DNA of 46,044 bases from JBNKEI01 sp050288705 (lineage in GTDB: Bacteria > Myxococcota > Myxococcia > Myxococcales > UBA5297): assembly GCA_050288705.1 (NCBI GenBank), contig JBNKEI010000167.1, positions 1 through 46,044 on the forward strand. Direction: 5' to 3'. Both the position numbers and the translations under genes were made by a program. The notes beneath the pieces were generated by a model. That model did no database searches and was not told the origin of the DNA. It worked only from the letters and a program-made list of their open reading frames with translations. Below are positions 34,264 to 42,899 of the stretch, in pieces (positions within the stretch are counted from its first letter, which is position 1; each line of letters starts with the position of its first letter).

Positions 34264-34285
34264 GTTTTTAGAAAAGGAGCATAAC

Positions 34286-34762
34286 ATGACTAGAGTCCGT
34301 TTTCTTTTGTCGTTGCTAGAACGCAAATTTTCCAAAAAAGCAGCCACAAAAGCAAATAAGGCGCGCAGATGCCGCAAACACGACCGAGGCGTGACTCTTT
34401 TAGAATTAATGGTTACAATTGTTATTATTGGGTTGGTGGCAGGCATAGTAACGGTTGCGGTTATTCCTCAAATAACCTCGGCAAGAATCGATACCACCAA
34501 AAGCAGTATTACTAATATTCAGCAAGCCCTCAAGTTATATTACGCGCGTCACGGTACATACCCTACCACTGCTCAGGGACTGGGAATTCTAGTTTCCGAA
34601 AAACTATTAGAACAACTTCCCAAAGACGCCTGGGGTAATGATTTTGTGTATCTACAAGAAGAAGGCAAGGGTAGGATAATTTCCTATGGCGCCGATGGCA
34701 ACCCCGGAGGAGATGGCGACGCTGCCGACATTAATAGCGACACAATGAACCAGTCTGGATAG
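34286..34762 (+). CDS. gspG: T2SS major pseudopilin GspG
   Basis: A 158-residue pseudopilin that polymerises into the pseudopilus. A long basic leader of 35 residues ends in DRG and is cut by prepilin peptidase before VTLLELMVTIVIIGLVAGIV; +1 is Val instead of the usual Phe or Met, and Glu is at +5. The C-terminal calcium-binding loop (YGADGNPGGDGDAADINSD) and the GTYPTTAQGLGIL segment are typical. ATG 34286 has AAAAGGAG ideally placed. No prepilin peptidase (gspO) gene lies in the window. Confidence 0.95.
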   Translation: MTRVRFLLSLLERKFSKKAATKANKARRCRKHDRGVTLLELMVTIVIIGLVAGIVTVAVIPQITSARIDTTKSSITNIQQALKLYYARHGTYPTTAQGLGILVSEKLLEQLPKDAWGNDFVYLQEEGKGRIISYGADGNPGGDGDAADINSDTMNQSG

Positions 34763-34777
34763 AGAACGGTGTCTATA

Positions 34778-35578
34778 ATGCATGCTTGTCGACAAAGCGC
34801 CCACGGACAAGTTAATCCCTCGACTCCGGACCTACGGTCCTACGCTCGGGATGATCGGATTCCGTTCGTTTCGAGTGTAAGGCCGTTAGGCCTGAAGTCG
34901 AGAAACTTAACGCAAATTACAACTGTTGACCGGCGCATTAAAGGTAAGCACGCAGGAATGACCCTGCTAGAAATTGTTGTCGCCTTTGCGGTGATGGCTT
35001 TACTGATGATGATCGCTATTCCATCTATAGAGTCCTATTCCGGCGTAAATGTTCGCGAGGAAGCCGGCCGGATTTCGGGCGCCATTCGTTTTATGCACGG
35101 CGAATCGGCTCTTTCTGGAAAAGTTTGCCGCTTAGTTTTTGATATTGACCAAAGGCATTGGTGGGCAGAATGCTCTTCAGCCAACCACACCGTGGTACAA
35201 CAAAATGGCGCCTTCTCGCCAAATGCTAATAATTCTACCAAAGAAAAAGATGCAAAAACCGAAGAGTTTTTGGATGAAGTAGAAGAGCTACGGGCAAAAA
35301 TAGAAAAAAAAGCCGAATTTTCGCAATTTCAAGACGAAGAAATTTCTAAGCGTAAATTACCCGAAAACACTCAGCTTTCTATATGGACTAGTCACCAAAA
35401 GGAAAAAATAAAAAAGGGCCAAGCTTTCCTTTACTTTTTTCCCCAGGGAAATACTGAACGCGCCCATATTACCATTTCCGGTCAATATGGCGATACCTAT
35501 ACCCTAACAGTATCGCCATTAACCGGAAGAGTGCGAGTTGTAAATGGGGAGCTAAGCGTTCCTCAAGACGGAGGTTAG
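34778..35578 (+). CDS. gspH: T2SS minor pseudopilin GspH, leader extended by an in-frame repeat
   Basis: 266 residues from ATG 34778. The prepilin site is G60/MTLLEIVVAFAVMALLMMIA, so the leader is 60 residues, far longer than usual. Codons 12 to about 45 of that leader are the cloverleaf element at 34811-34911; without it the leader would be about 26 residues. The only other in-frame ATG, 34958, is the +1 residue itself and would leave no leader. A GTG at 34769 is also possible. The rest is GspH-like (ISGAIRFMHGESALSGKVCR) with a charged insert and C-terminal GQYGDTYTLTVSPLTGRVRV. AACGGT precedes the start. Confidence 0.85.
   Translation: MHACRQSAHGQVNPSTPDLRSYARDDRIPFVSSVRPLGLKSRNLTQITTVDRRIKGKHAGMTLLEIVVAFAVMALLMMIAIPSIESYSGVNVREEAGRISGAIRFMHGESALSGKVCRLVFDIDQRHWWAECSSANHTVVQQNGAFSPNANNSTKEKDAKTEEFLDEVEELRAKIEKKAEFSQFQDEEISKRKLPENTQLSIWTSHQKEKIKKGQAFLYFFPQGNTERAHITISGQYGDTYTLTVSPLTGRVRVVNGELSVPQDGG
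34811..34911. repeat. Three-arm cloverleaf palindromic element inside gspH
   Basis: Outer stem: GTTAA (34811-34815) pairs with TTAAC (34907-34911), and CTCGACT (34819-34825) with AGTCGAG (34896-34902). Inside are three arms: GGACC-tac-GGTCC (34828-34840); ACGCTCG ... CGAGTGT (34842-34878, one G-T pair) capped by CGG-att-CCG; and AGGCC-gtta-GGCCT (34880-34893). No stop codon occurs in the gspH frame. A partial relative lies at 13388-13443. Confidence 0.75.
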
Positions 35579-35579
35579 C

Positions 35580-36260
35580 TTGGCGATGGCCAATTCTGAT
35601 AAAGCTATTACCCGAACCAATGGTTTTACTCTTTTAGAAGTTATCATTGCCATGGCTATTCTTTCCATATCTTTGGTGGCCATTGCAGGAATTAATAGTG
35701 GTGCTATTGATGCACATGTTTTTGCCAAAAAGTTGACCATTGCTACCATGTTGGCGCGATCAAAGATGTCCGACTTAGAAACCGAACTATTGGATGAGTG
35801 GCCCATGGATGATTCCTCCGCAGAGGGAACCTTCGAAGACGAGGGCTTTGAGGAGTTTTCTTGGAAAGCACAGATTCTTCGGCCAAAAACTGAAAACATA
35901 TCTACCGAACAGCTTATGGCCCTTTTTAATAATAGTAAATCATCTGACTCTGCAGACGCTAGTGCACCCGAAGGCCAGTCTTCCGGCTCACTATTAGGCC
36001 TGTTAGCCGCAAATGGTGGTGGCGCCGCTGACTCTGCTTTGGCAGCCTTGGCTTCGGGTGCGGTGGTAGACGAAATGATGAAATCGCAGTTGCAGTCCAT
36101 GATCGACCTGCTAGGCAAATCCATGCGGGAGGTACGCTTGACTGTTTTTTGGAAGACTGGGTCTCAGCAAGATCAGTTCACCATCACCACTCATTTGGTG
36201 AATATGGGAAACGAAGAAGAATCGTCAGCAAATACCAAAAACCCAAGTGGGTCAAAATGA
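35580..36260 (+). CDS. gspI: T2SS minor pseudopilin GspI
   Basis: 226 residues with prepilin site NG/FTLLEVIIAMAILSISLVAI after a leader of about 15. GGAGG lies five bases before TTG 35580 and eleven before ATG 35586; the TTG has better spacing, the ATG is the likelier codon, and the difference is two residues. GspI is usually about 120-130 residues; this one has an insert of about 90 residues rich in Ser, Ala and Gly (SSDSADASAPEGQSSG ...) before the final strand region (MREVRLTVFWKTGSQ). It is expected to sit in the pseudopilus tip with GspJ and GspK. Confidence 0.88.
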   Translation: MAMANSDKAITRTNGFTLLEVIIAMAILSISLVAIAGINSGAIDAHVFAKKLTIATMLARSKMSDLETELLDEWPMDDSSAEGTFEDEGFEEFSWKAQILRPKTENISTEQLMALFNNSKSSDSADASAPEGQSSGSLLGLLAANGGGAADSALAALASGAVVDEMMKSQLQSMIDLLGKSMREVRLTVFWKTGSQQDQFTITTHLVNMGNEEESSANTKNPSGSK

Positions 36261-36913
36261 ATAGTTCTCGCGGCTTTACCCTGGCGGAAGTTCTTATTGC
36301 GGTGGCGGTTACTGCAATGATTGGGGGTTTGGTATGGGGTAGTTTCCATCAAGGTTTCCAAGCGCGCGAAATGATTGAGCAGGAAGCAGAATTGTATCGG
36401 GAAATACGCATTGGCACCAATCGCCTAGTACGGGAGATTTCTATGGCATTTGTTTCCAACAACTACGATGCTACTCGCTTTACCAGCTCGCGGCCAACTC
36501 TATTTGCTGGAGAAGATGATCGCCTTACCTTTTCAATGTTGGGGCATCAAAGACTTTCGCGCGATGCCAAAGAATCCGATCAATCAATTGTTTCTTACAA
36601 AATCGATAGAAACCCAGACGAAAAAGATTCTACCGCGCTTTTACGTTGTGAAAAACCAGTTCTCGACGACGAACCGGAAAGATGCGAGGGTTGGGAAGTA
36701 CTTCTATCTGGTATTAGTAACATGGAATTACGCTATTGGGATTCTAAGCGAAAAGAATGGGTTCGCGAATGGGATACTCGCCGCAATGAATATGCTGACC
36801 AGCTTCCCGAAAGAGTGCGCATTGAGCTAACTGGAAAGAACGAATTAAATCAGGAGCAGAAATATGTAACTCAATCGCGCATTGCTCTAATTCAAGCTTT
36901 GGAGCGACGATGA
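36257..36913 (+). CDS. gspJ: T2SS minor pseudopilin GspJ
   Basis: 218 residues from ATG 36257, which overlaps the gspI stop (ATGA). The very short leader MNSSRG is followed by FTLAEVLIAVAVTAMIGGLV, the standard prepilin start with Glu at +5. The body carries GspJ-like features (LVREISMAFVSNN, then SGISNMELRYWDSKRKEW and ERVRIELTGKNEL). Longer frames from 36149 run inside gspI and are rejected. It forms the tip complex with GspI and GspK. Confidence 0.92.
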   Translation: MNSSRGFTLAEVLIAVAVTAMIGGLVWGSFHQGFQAREMIEQEAELYREIRIGTNRLVREISMAFVSNNYDATRFTSSRPTLFAGEDDRLTFSMLGHQRLSRDAKESDQSIVSYKIDRNPDEKDSTALLRCEKPVLDDEPERCEGWEVLLSGISNMELRYWDSKRKEWVREWDTRRNEYADQLPERVRIELTGKNELNQEQKYVTQSRIALIQALERR

Positions 36914-38190
36914 TGCCCATTAATTTTTCCAGATCGCCCGGCAACAAGAATAAATCACACCGGGGAGTAGCTTTGCTTATGGTGATTGGTTCGCTGGCAG
37001 TGCTAATTGCGGTGGCAGTAGAATTCCGCTATCAAACCAACATTGATATGCGTCTTGCAACTAATATACGTGACGAATTGAAAGCAGAATACCTTGCTCG
37101 TTCCGCTTTGAATTTTTCCCGAGTAATTCTCTATTTTCAAAAGCAAATGGAAGAACAAACTGGGAAACTGGGAAACCTGGGGGGATTAATCCCCGGAGGA
37201 GGAGGTGGTGGTAGCGCTAATTCTTCTACCAATGGGCCGGGTTTGAATCTTCGTCTTTGGGACGCTATCCCTATTGATTGTAGTTTGTTTTCCATGTTTT
37301 TTCCTCCGTCATCCTCAATTTTTGAAGATTCCCCAGAGCATTCTGAAGCAGGTTCAGCCAGTTTTGGAAATTTTGAGGGATGCTTTCACGCGGAAATCCA
37401 TGACGAAGAGCAAAAACTGAATATGAATCGACTTAATGGTGGCGCAGCAACCGGTTGGCCTCCTTTAATGCAAGCGCTTTCTCTTTTTGCCGATCCTCGG
37501 TTCGAGTTTGTTTTTTCTAAACCCGACGCACATGGTATTAAAATGCCCGCGCAAGATATTATTATTGCCATCCATGATTGGATTGACGAACGCGATGTTC
37601 GTGCCAGTCTAAATCTTACCGGCTCTGGCGATCCTTTTCCTGACGGATTTGGTGATGAAAACGCCAATGCATCTTCCCGTTATCCTTATCGGTACCGTTT
37701 CAAAAATGCTTATTTCGATACCTTAGACGAACTATATCAAATCGATGGCGTTTCTGACTTGTTCATGGCTGCTTTCCGAGACCGAATTACCGTTTACCCT
37801 GACAAAAATAAGCCGCTTAACATTAATACCAATAATCGCCTACAACAATATGTAAATATTCTCTCGGTAGCAGCTAACGAAAACGACAAAAAACTAAAAA
37901 ACCCAGTAGTTATACAATCAATACAGCAAGAACTGGAGCTTAGTAAAACAATGAAACCTTCTTTTATGGGAATGGATATAGCTACTTTTGTTAGCATTGT
38001 AGAAAGAAACGGAATCAGCATTAAGCCGGAAATCAAAAATAATAAAAATGGCAACCGCTGGGTGTCTGACAAGAGTGAAACCTTTTCTATTCAAGCGACT
38101 GGTCAGGCAGGAAGAGTAACTCGCACACTAACTGCAGTTGTGCGCAACAATGATAAGCTTGGCAAACTACTTTATTTTCGAGCGGAATAA
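36910..38190 (+). CDS. gspK: T2SS minor pseudopilin GspK
   Basis: 426 residues from ATG 36910, overlapping the gspJ stop. A leader of about 19 residues ends in HRG before VALLMVIGSLAVLIAVAVEF; GspK proteins characteristically lack the +5 Glu, as here. The large globular domain includes MRLATNIRDELKAEYLARSA, a Gly/Ser-rich loop (PGGGGGGSANSS), EEQKLNMNRLNGG, HDWIDERDVRASL and the helix-hairpin-helix-like LDELYQIDGVS. It is expected to cap the pseudopilus. Length is somewhat above the usual 320-350. Confidence 0.93.
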   Translation: MMPINFSRSPGNKNKSHRGVALLMVIGSLAVLIAVAVEFRYQTNIDMRLATNIRDELKAEYLARSALNFSRVILYFQKQMEEQTGKLGNLGGLIPGGGGGGSANSSTNGPGLNLRLWDAIPIDCSLFSMFFPPSSSIFEDSPEHSEAGSASFGNFEGCFHAEIHDEEQKLNMNRLNGGAATGWPPLMQALSLFADPRFEFVFSKPDAHGIKMPAQDIIIAIHDWIDERDVRASLNLTGSGDPFPDGFGDENANASSRYPYRYRFKNAYFDTLDELYQIDGVSDLFMAAFRDRITVYPDKNKPLNINTNNRLQQYVNILSVAANENDKKLKNPVVIQSIQQELELSKTMKPSFMGMDIATFVSIVERNGISIKPEIKNNKNGNRWVSDKSETFSIQATGQAGRVTRTLTAVVRNNDKLGKLLYFRAE

Positions 38191-38192
38191 CT

Positions 38193-39758
38193 ATGGCGCA
38201 TATTCTTGGATTAGATATTGGCAATCGTTCAGTGAAAGCTCTTCTTTTGGAATCGAGCCTTCGTGGTTCTAACCTGCTTTCCTTTGTAGAACAAAAAATC
38301 GATGAGGAAGGTGGTTTGGCCGGAGCATTATCAACATTGGCCTCCCAAAAGCACCTGGTCGCCGATCAAGTAGTGGTGGCTATGCCCGCAACCAGCGAAG
38401 CTTATCATTACCTTTCATTCCCCTTTTCCGACGCTAAACGCATTCAAGCCACCATGGGTTTTGAAATCGAAAGTCAAATCCCATACGACCTGTCGGAGGT
38501 GGTTTTTGATTACCACATTCTAAAATCGAGCAAAGGCGGCGGAGCAGAAGTTCTAGTAGCCACCATAAAAAAAGACGAAATAAAGTCCCTATTAACCACC
38601 CTTTCCCAGGTGGGAATTGACCCTCGCATTGTTACTACCAGTCCCCTTGCCTACCAGGCGTTGCTAGGCACGGTTTTTTCTTCTCCCGATTCCGAATATC
38701 CCCAAGCCATTTTGGATATTGGACATCAGCGAACCACCCTTTGTATAGGAACACCCAATCGAGGAATGGAATTTGCCCGTACATTTACATTGGGAGGAAA
38801 GGATCTGACTGCCTCTATTGCCACTGAGTTCCAGGTGTCTCTTCTCGATGCCGAGACCTGGAAAGATCACGAAGCAAGCGTCATGCAGGGCAAGGAAGTT
38901 CCCCCCGAAGTGCAAAAAGCTTCCAATGCTGTACTCCGCGGATTTGCTCCCCTGGTAAGAGAAATTCGCTCGTCGCTACGCGCCTATTCCGCTCGCACTC
39001 ATGAGAACGTCGAAAAACTGTGGCTTGCCGGAGGAACCTCCCAATTAAAAGGCCTTGGTTTTCTATTGGCTCAAGAGCTTCAGACTGAGGTCGCCACAGT
39101 ACCACTCTTTCTCGAAGAAGAAAATTCCCCTGTGTCCCAAGCTTCCGCCCCGGTAGCTGCGCAAGCATATGCTCTTGCTCTTCGAGGCTTAAATTCTTCC
39201 CGAGCAACAAAAATAAATTTTAGAAAAGATGAATTTGCTTTTAAAGGACACCTTGACTATTTCAAGGGAAAAGTAGGGATATTAGCAGCTTATGCGGGAA
39301 TTCTTTTGCTACTTTCCCTGGCTCTCCTAGGCACCAAATTCCAGGTTTTAGCTTCACGGGAAGCAAATATCGACAAGACAATGCACAATCTAACTCAACG
39401 TGTACTCGGCCAACCCCAAAAAGATTACCTAGTGGCGCTATCTCTTCTCAAAGGCAAAGGATCGCCAGCCGCAACCTTACCTACTTATTCATCAGTAAAT
39501 CTGTTCACTGAAGTAAGTACCCGAGCACAAAAGGTCGAGGTGATTTTCGACGAAATTGATGTACAGCTAGACCGTATTCGTTTGCATGGTGAGGCCAACG
39601 ACTTTGACGGGGTAGATCGCTTGGTTACCGCTCTGCAAAGTTACTCTTGTTTCAAAGAAATAAAACGCGGAAGAACACAACAGACGAAAGATGGAAATAA
39701 AATTGAATTTGACCTAGACGTCCGAGTGCAATGCTCTACTCCCAATGCAAACACTTAA
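38193..39758 (+). CDS. gspL: T2SS platform protein GspL (PilM-like domain)
   Basis: A 521-residue bitopic protein. The N-terminal actin-like domain opens ILGLDIGNRSVKALLLE and contains AILDIGHQRTTLCI and LWLAGGTSQLKGLGFLL, resembling PilM/FtsA more than enterobacterial GspL. A single helix (about 365-385, VGILAAYAGILLLLSLALLG) leads into a periplasmic ferredoxin-like domain (YSSVNLFTEVSTRAQKVEVI and onward). It binds GspE in the cytoplasm and GspM in the membrane. It starts two bases after gspK. Confidence 0.9.
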   Translation: MAHILGLDIGNRSVKALLLESSLRGSNLLSFVEQKIDEEGGLAGALSTLASQKHLVADQVVVAMPATSEAYHYLSFPFSDAKRIQATMGFEIESQIPYDLSEVVFDYHILKSSKGGGAEVLVATIKKDEIKSLLTTLSQVGIDPRIVTTSPLAYQALLGTVFSSPDSEYPQAILDIGHQRTTLCIGTPNRGMEFARTFTLGGKDLTASIATEFQVSLLDAETWKDHEASVMQGKEVPPEVQKASNAVLRGFAPLVREIRSSLRAYSARTHENVEKLWLAGGTSQLKGLGFLLAQELQTEVATVPLFLEEENSPVSQASAPVAAQAYALALRGLNSSRATKINFRKDEFAFKGHLDYFKGKVGILAAYAGILLLLSLALLGTKFQVLASREANIDKTMHNLTQRVLGQPQKDYLVALSLLKGKGSPAATLPTYSSVNLFTEVSTRAQKVEVIFDEIDVQLDRIRLHGEANDFDGVDRLVTALQSYSCFKEIKRGRTQQTKDGNKIEFDLDVRVQCSTPNANT

Positions 39759-39779
39759 CCTATTCTGGAGCTTTTTTTC

Positions 39780-40340
39780 GTGAACCGACTACTCCAATTA
39801 CCTACTGATCTCGCCGCTATCCTAGGACGACTATCTCCTCGTGAGCTACGCTTAACTTTGCTAACTGCCGCCACTTTAGCTCTTCTTTCGGGATTGCTAA
39901 TATACAAGTCAGTTTCTAGCGCTCTTTATAGCCGAGAGGCGCGCATTTCAACCAAGACCAAGCAATTGCAAGAAATCAGTAGCCTTACCAGCGGGTACCG
40001 CGCTTCCGAAGCTCGACGTAATGATTTAGAAAGAAGGCTTCGTAACAATCCTATCCGCCTTTTTTCTTATTTGGATGATTTGTCCAAAAAACTAAATATT
40101 CAGATTGGCGGGCTTAGCGACAAAGGTTCTCACCCTATGACCGAAGGCTCTAAGGTATTGGAATCCTCGGTTGAAGTGGTTTTTACCCGCGTTCCGCTAG
40201 ATAAGTTAGTGAGTTTCCTCAATCAAGTAGAAGAAAGCCAAGGACCAGTAAAAATTACTCGATTACAAATGAAACCTCGAAAAGACGAAGAAGTTTTTGA
40301 TGCTTGGATGGTAGTGACCACCTATAACCTGGAAGGATAA
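39780..40340 (+). CDS. gspM: T2SS platform protein GspM
   Basis: 186 residues: GTG start with GGAG about nine bases upstream, a cytoplasmic lead of about 25, one helix (LTLLTAATLALLSGLLIYKS), a periplasmic coiled-coil (REARISTKTKQLQEISSLTS), and a ferredoxin-like domain. Partner of GspL. Assignment rests on layout and position between gspL and gspN, since GspM sequences diverge strongly. Confidence 0.82.
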   Translation: MNRLLQLPTDLAAILGRLSPRELRLTLLTAATLALLSGLLIYKSVSSALYSREARISTKTKQLQEISSLTSGYRASEARRNDLERRLRNNPIRLFSYLDDLSKKLNIQIGGLSDKGSHPMTEGSKVLESSVEVVFTRVPLDKLVSFLNQVEESQGPVKITRLQMKPRKDEEVFDAWMVVTTYNLEG

Positions 40341-40345
40341 TTTCA

Positions 40346-41212
40346 GTGAGTAGCTTCTTCAAAAACAAAAGCGTCCGAATCGCTGGGTATTTTATTTTTT
40401 TCATATTTTCTTTTCTATATATGTTATATTGGACATTTCCCTATTCGACAATAGTCGATTCTTTAACTATTCAAGCACAAAAACAAGGCATTGGTCTAAA
40501 AGTAAATTCCTTGAATCCCGGCTTGCTAGGAGTACAAGCCAAGGAAGTAATTCTAACTCTTCCAAAAAATGAAGGCAACCGCTCTCCTGAACCTATTCCT
40601 ATAAAATTGATTCGAGCACGGCCAGCTCTTTTTCCACCGGGATTGCACTTCAGCATATATCTTTTGGGAGGGATTATTGAGGCCAACCAAAGCTTATTTG
40701 GAAAAACAAAATTGACGATTCAGGCAAACAATATCAATCTTTCTCGTGCCAATTTCCGTGGCGCAGTAGGTTTAGACCTAGCCGGAAAGCTGCAGGGCCA
40801 TGCCAAAGTAACCCTAGACAAAGATGCATCCAAGCTCACCGGAGGTATTTACGTGAAAGGAGAAGATGTTGTGATTCATGGCGGGAGCATTTCCAATTTT
40901 GACTTACCAAAAATAAAAATAGGACAATTAGAATCTAAAGTCATTATGGAAAAATCTCGCGCAACCGTAGATATTACAAGCACCAGCTCCGACGGAGAAC
41001 TTTTTTTGAATGGAAGTGCGAATTTAAACAAAAAATTGCTTTTGTCCACGCTTAATTTGAAGCTAAAATTCAAGCTTTCTGAAGCCTACATGAATAAGAA
41101 CCCCATGATTCAAACCGGCCTTCACTTTGCCATGGCCAGTGACTCTGAAGGATACTATTCAGCCAAAATTGGGCGAATCCTTGGTAATCCCCTTTTTCGA
41201 CCACGACGATGA
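40346..41212 (+). CDS. gspN: T2SS protein GspN (deltaproteobacterial type)
   Basis: 288 residues from GTG 40346, five bases after gspM, with GGAAGG about nine bases upstream. One N-terminal helix (IAGYFIFFIFSFLYMLYWTF) is followed by a beta-rich domain of repeated strands (QAKEVILTLPKN; KTKLTIQANNINLSRANFRG; LDLAGKLQGHAKVTLDKDAS) similar to AsmA-like and GspN proteins. It is the last gsp gene. Its role is poorly known even in the family; the name rests on position and layout. Confidence 0.8.
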   Translation: MSSFFKNKSVRIAGYFIFFIFSFLYMLYWTFPYSTIVDSLTIQAQKQGIGLKVNSLNPGLLGVQAKEVILTLPKNEGNRSPEPIPIKLIRARPALFPPGLHFSIYLLGGIIEANQSLFGKTKLTIQANNINLSRANFRGAVGLDLAGKLQGHAKVTLDKDASKLTGGIYVKGEDVVIHGGSISNFDLPKIKIGQLESKVIMEKSRATVDITSTSSDGELFLNGSANLNKKLLLSTLNLKLKFKLSEAYMNKNPMIQTGLHFAMASDSEGYYSAKIGRILGNPLFRPRR

Positions 41213-41318
41213 GTCACAACAGTAGTTCTTCTATCATCCTGGCGGCCAAAAAGTGTATTCTGCCTTGCCGATACCAAAAGTAAGCTGTAACCCACGGTGA
41301 ACGATTTGGACAGATGAC

Positions 41319-42527
41319 ATGAAACCGAAAGATGCTACTCTCACTCCTGACGCTACTATCCGATTATCCAGGCACCTGCTTTGGGCAATGGCGATCATAT
41401 CATTGGCTGGGATTGGCTTGAGCACCGAGCTAACTCGCATCCATTATTTGACCCATACCGATCCCTCCTACCATGCCTTATGCGCCATAAGCGACCGCAT
41501 TAACTGCGAGACCGTGGCCCTTTCCACCTATTCGATTTTTCTGGGCGTTCCTGTGTCTGCCTGGGGAATGTTAGCCTACTCAGCAATGGCATTTTTTATT
41601 TTTTGGGGTCTGCGATTACGCAAACCACACCAGCTTTGGCCGCTGGGATTTCTTTCCGCAATGTCAGGCATGGCAGTCTGCGTCTCTGCATTTTTGGGCT
41701 ACCTATCAATAACTGTAATCGATTCTATTTGCATATACTGTAATGGTTTATATTTAGCTAATACCTTACTTTTTATAATTTCTATTTATCTTCTATACAA
41801 AAACCAGTGTGGTTTTTGGAGTGCTTTTCGCGCTGATCTCCAGGTTTTTGGCAAAGGAAATCGGTACTTATTATGTTGTAGTTTTGTAGGCATCCTGTTA
41901 GCAGCAAACTTGCTTTGTTTTTGGCCTCCCTATTGGAAGTCTATACCCTCGGTAAGTAATTCTAACAACATTAGCAGCGGGGTCACTTCCAGTGGCGAGC
42001 CTTGGATTGGGTCACCATTTCCATCAATAACTATACTGGAATTCACTGATTACCAATGCCCCTATTGCCGTAAAGCTCACCAAGATATGCGCCGCTTCCT
42101 TGCTCAACACAGCAATAGCGTTAGGCTGATTCATAAACATTATCCCCTCGACAACCAGTGCAACCGCTCTGTCAAAGGCACTTTCCACGAACGTGCTTGC
42201 GAATTTTCCAAATTTACCATTTGCGCTGGAAAGCAAGGAAAATTCTGGCCTGCTAATGATGAAATATTTACTGCTTTGGGCTCCCAAACTGCGCAAAAAT
42301 TAAATTTGGAGGAGATTAGCACCAAAATCCAAGCCGATTGGACTACTCTGCGCCAGTGCATGTCCGATACTGCCACTGACCAGACCCTCCAAGAAGATAT
42401 TGGGGAAGGAATAAAGAAGGGGGTCAGAGCCACGCCTACCTACTTTGTAAATGGTCGACGATTCGAAGGTATAATCCCTCCGGACATCCTTAAAGAACTA
42501 GGAGAAAATTCGGTTCCTTCGCATTAA
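41319..42527 (+). CDS. VKOR-DsbA fusion, disulfide bond-forming membrane enzyme
   Basis: A 402-residue fusion. Residues 15-200 form a polytopic VKOR domain with the loop cysteines C55 and C63 and the active-site C138-IYC141, which pass electrons to quinone. Residues about 230-400 form a DsbA-like thioredoxin domain with CPYC (247-250) and cis-Pro in RATPTYFVNG, facing the periplasm. Together it should make protein disulfides without a separate DsbB. Extra cysteines (CNRS, ERACEF, TICAG) lie in the DsbA helical insert. ATG 41319 has no strong ribosome site. The 106-base gap after gspN has no terminator, so it may share the T2SS transcript. Confidence 0.9.
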   Translation: MKPKDATLTPDATIRLSRHLLWAMAIISLAGIGLSTELTRIHYLTHTDPSYHALCAISDRINCETVALSTYSIFLGVPVSAWGMLAYSAMAFFIFWGLRLRKPHQLWPLGFLSAMSGMAVCVSAFLGYLSITVIDSICIYCNGLYLANTLLFIISIYLLYKNQCGFWSAFRADLQVFGKGNRYLLCCSFVGILLAANLLCFWPPYWKSIPSVSNSNNISSGVTSSGEPWIGSPFPSITILEFTDYQCPYCRKAHQDMRRFLAQHSNSVRLIHKHYPLDNQCNRSVKGTFHERACEFSKFTICAGKQGKFWPANDEIFTALGSQTAQKLNLEEISTKIQADWTTLRQCMSDTATDQTLQEDIGEGIKKGVRATPTYFVNGRRFEGIIPPDILKELGENSVPSH

Positions 42528-42899
42528 CTGGGGTGCGGGGTCGTCTTGACTTATGAAACGCATCTATTCCTGCAATAAGGAACCGACGCGCCCGCCTTTT
42601 GATCACGTTTGGCTGTTGGTAGAAAATAAATAATATGCTCTACAGTTGATAAAGATATTTGGTTTTATTATTCGACCGAACATATTTCTGTTTCGTAAAC
42701 CTAACGCGTTCAAGCCAGTTACGATATTTCGTAAATATCCTGCGAAACGCCGTACTGATGTGCATTTCTAACCTTCTCGCCTTCTCGGAACACGGCCAAG
42801 TTGCGAGGCTGTTTGCAGGTACTTATGCTTTCTGGCACGCGTGCTTTCTGGCGCACGCAATCAACTAAATGGGTTGTCAGAATAGGGGGGGTAATACAA
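42528..42899. other. Intergenic region with operator-like palindrome and a short tandem repeat
   Basis: No convincing gene. It contains a perfect palindrome GATATTT-cgt-AAATATC (42723-42739) and two tandem 16-base units sharing TGCTTTCTGG (42826-42857). TTGATA, 17 bases, TATTCG near 42646-42674 is a weak promoter candidate. These probably belong to the control region of the collagen-like gene. Confidence 0.4.

Noticed and set aside
34811..34911. tRNA gene or integron attC site
   Set aside because: The cloverleaf lacks the conserved tRNA T-loop and anticodon-arm dimensions. Its ends read GTT...AAC, the reverse of the attC pattern, and no integrase is near.
36149..36256. Upstream start for gspJ
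   Set aside because: It lies inside gspI and would put 36 residues before a normal short prepilin leader; ATG 36257 overlaps the gspI stop in the usual ATGA way.
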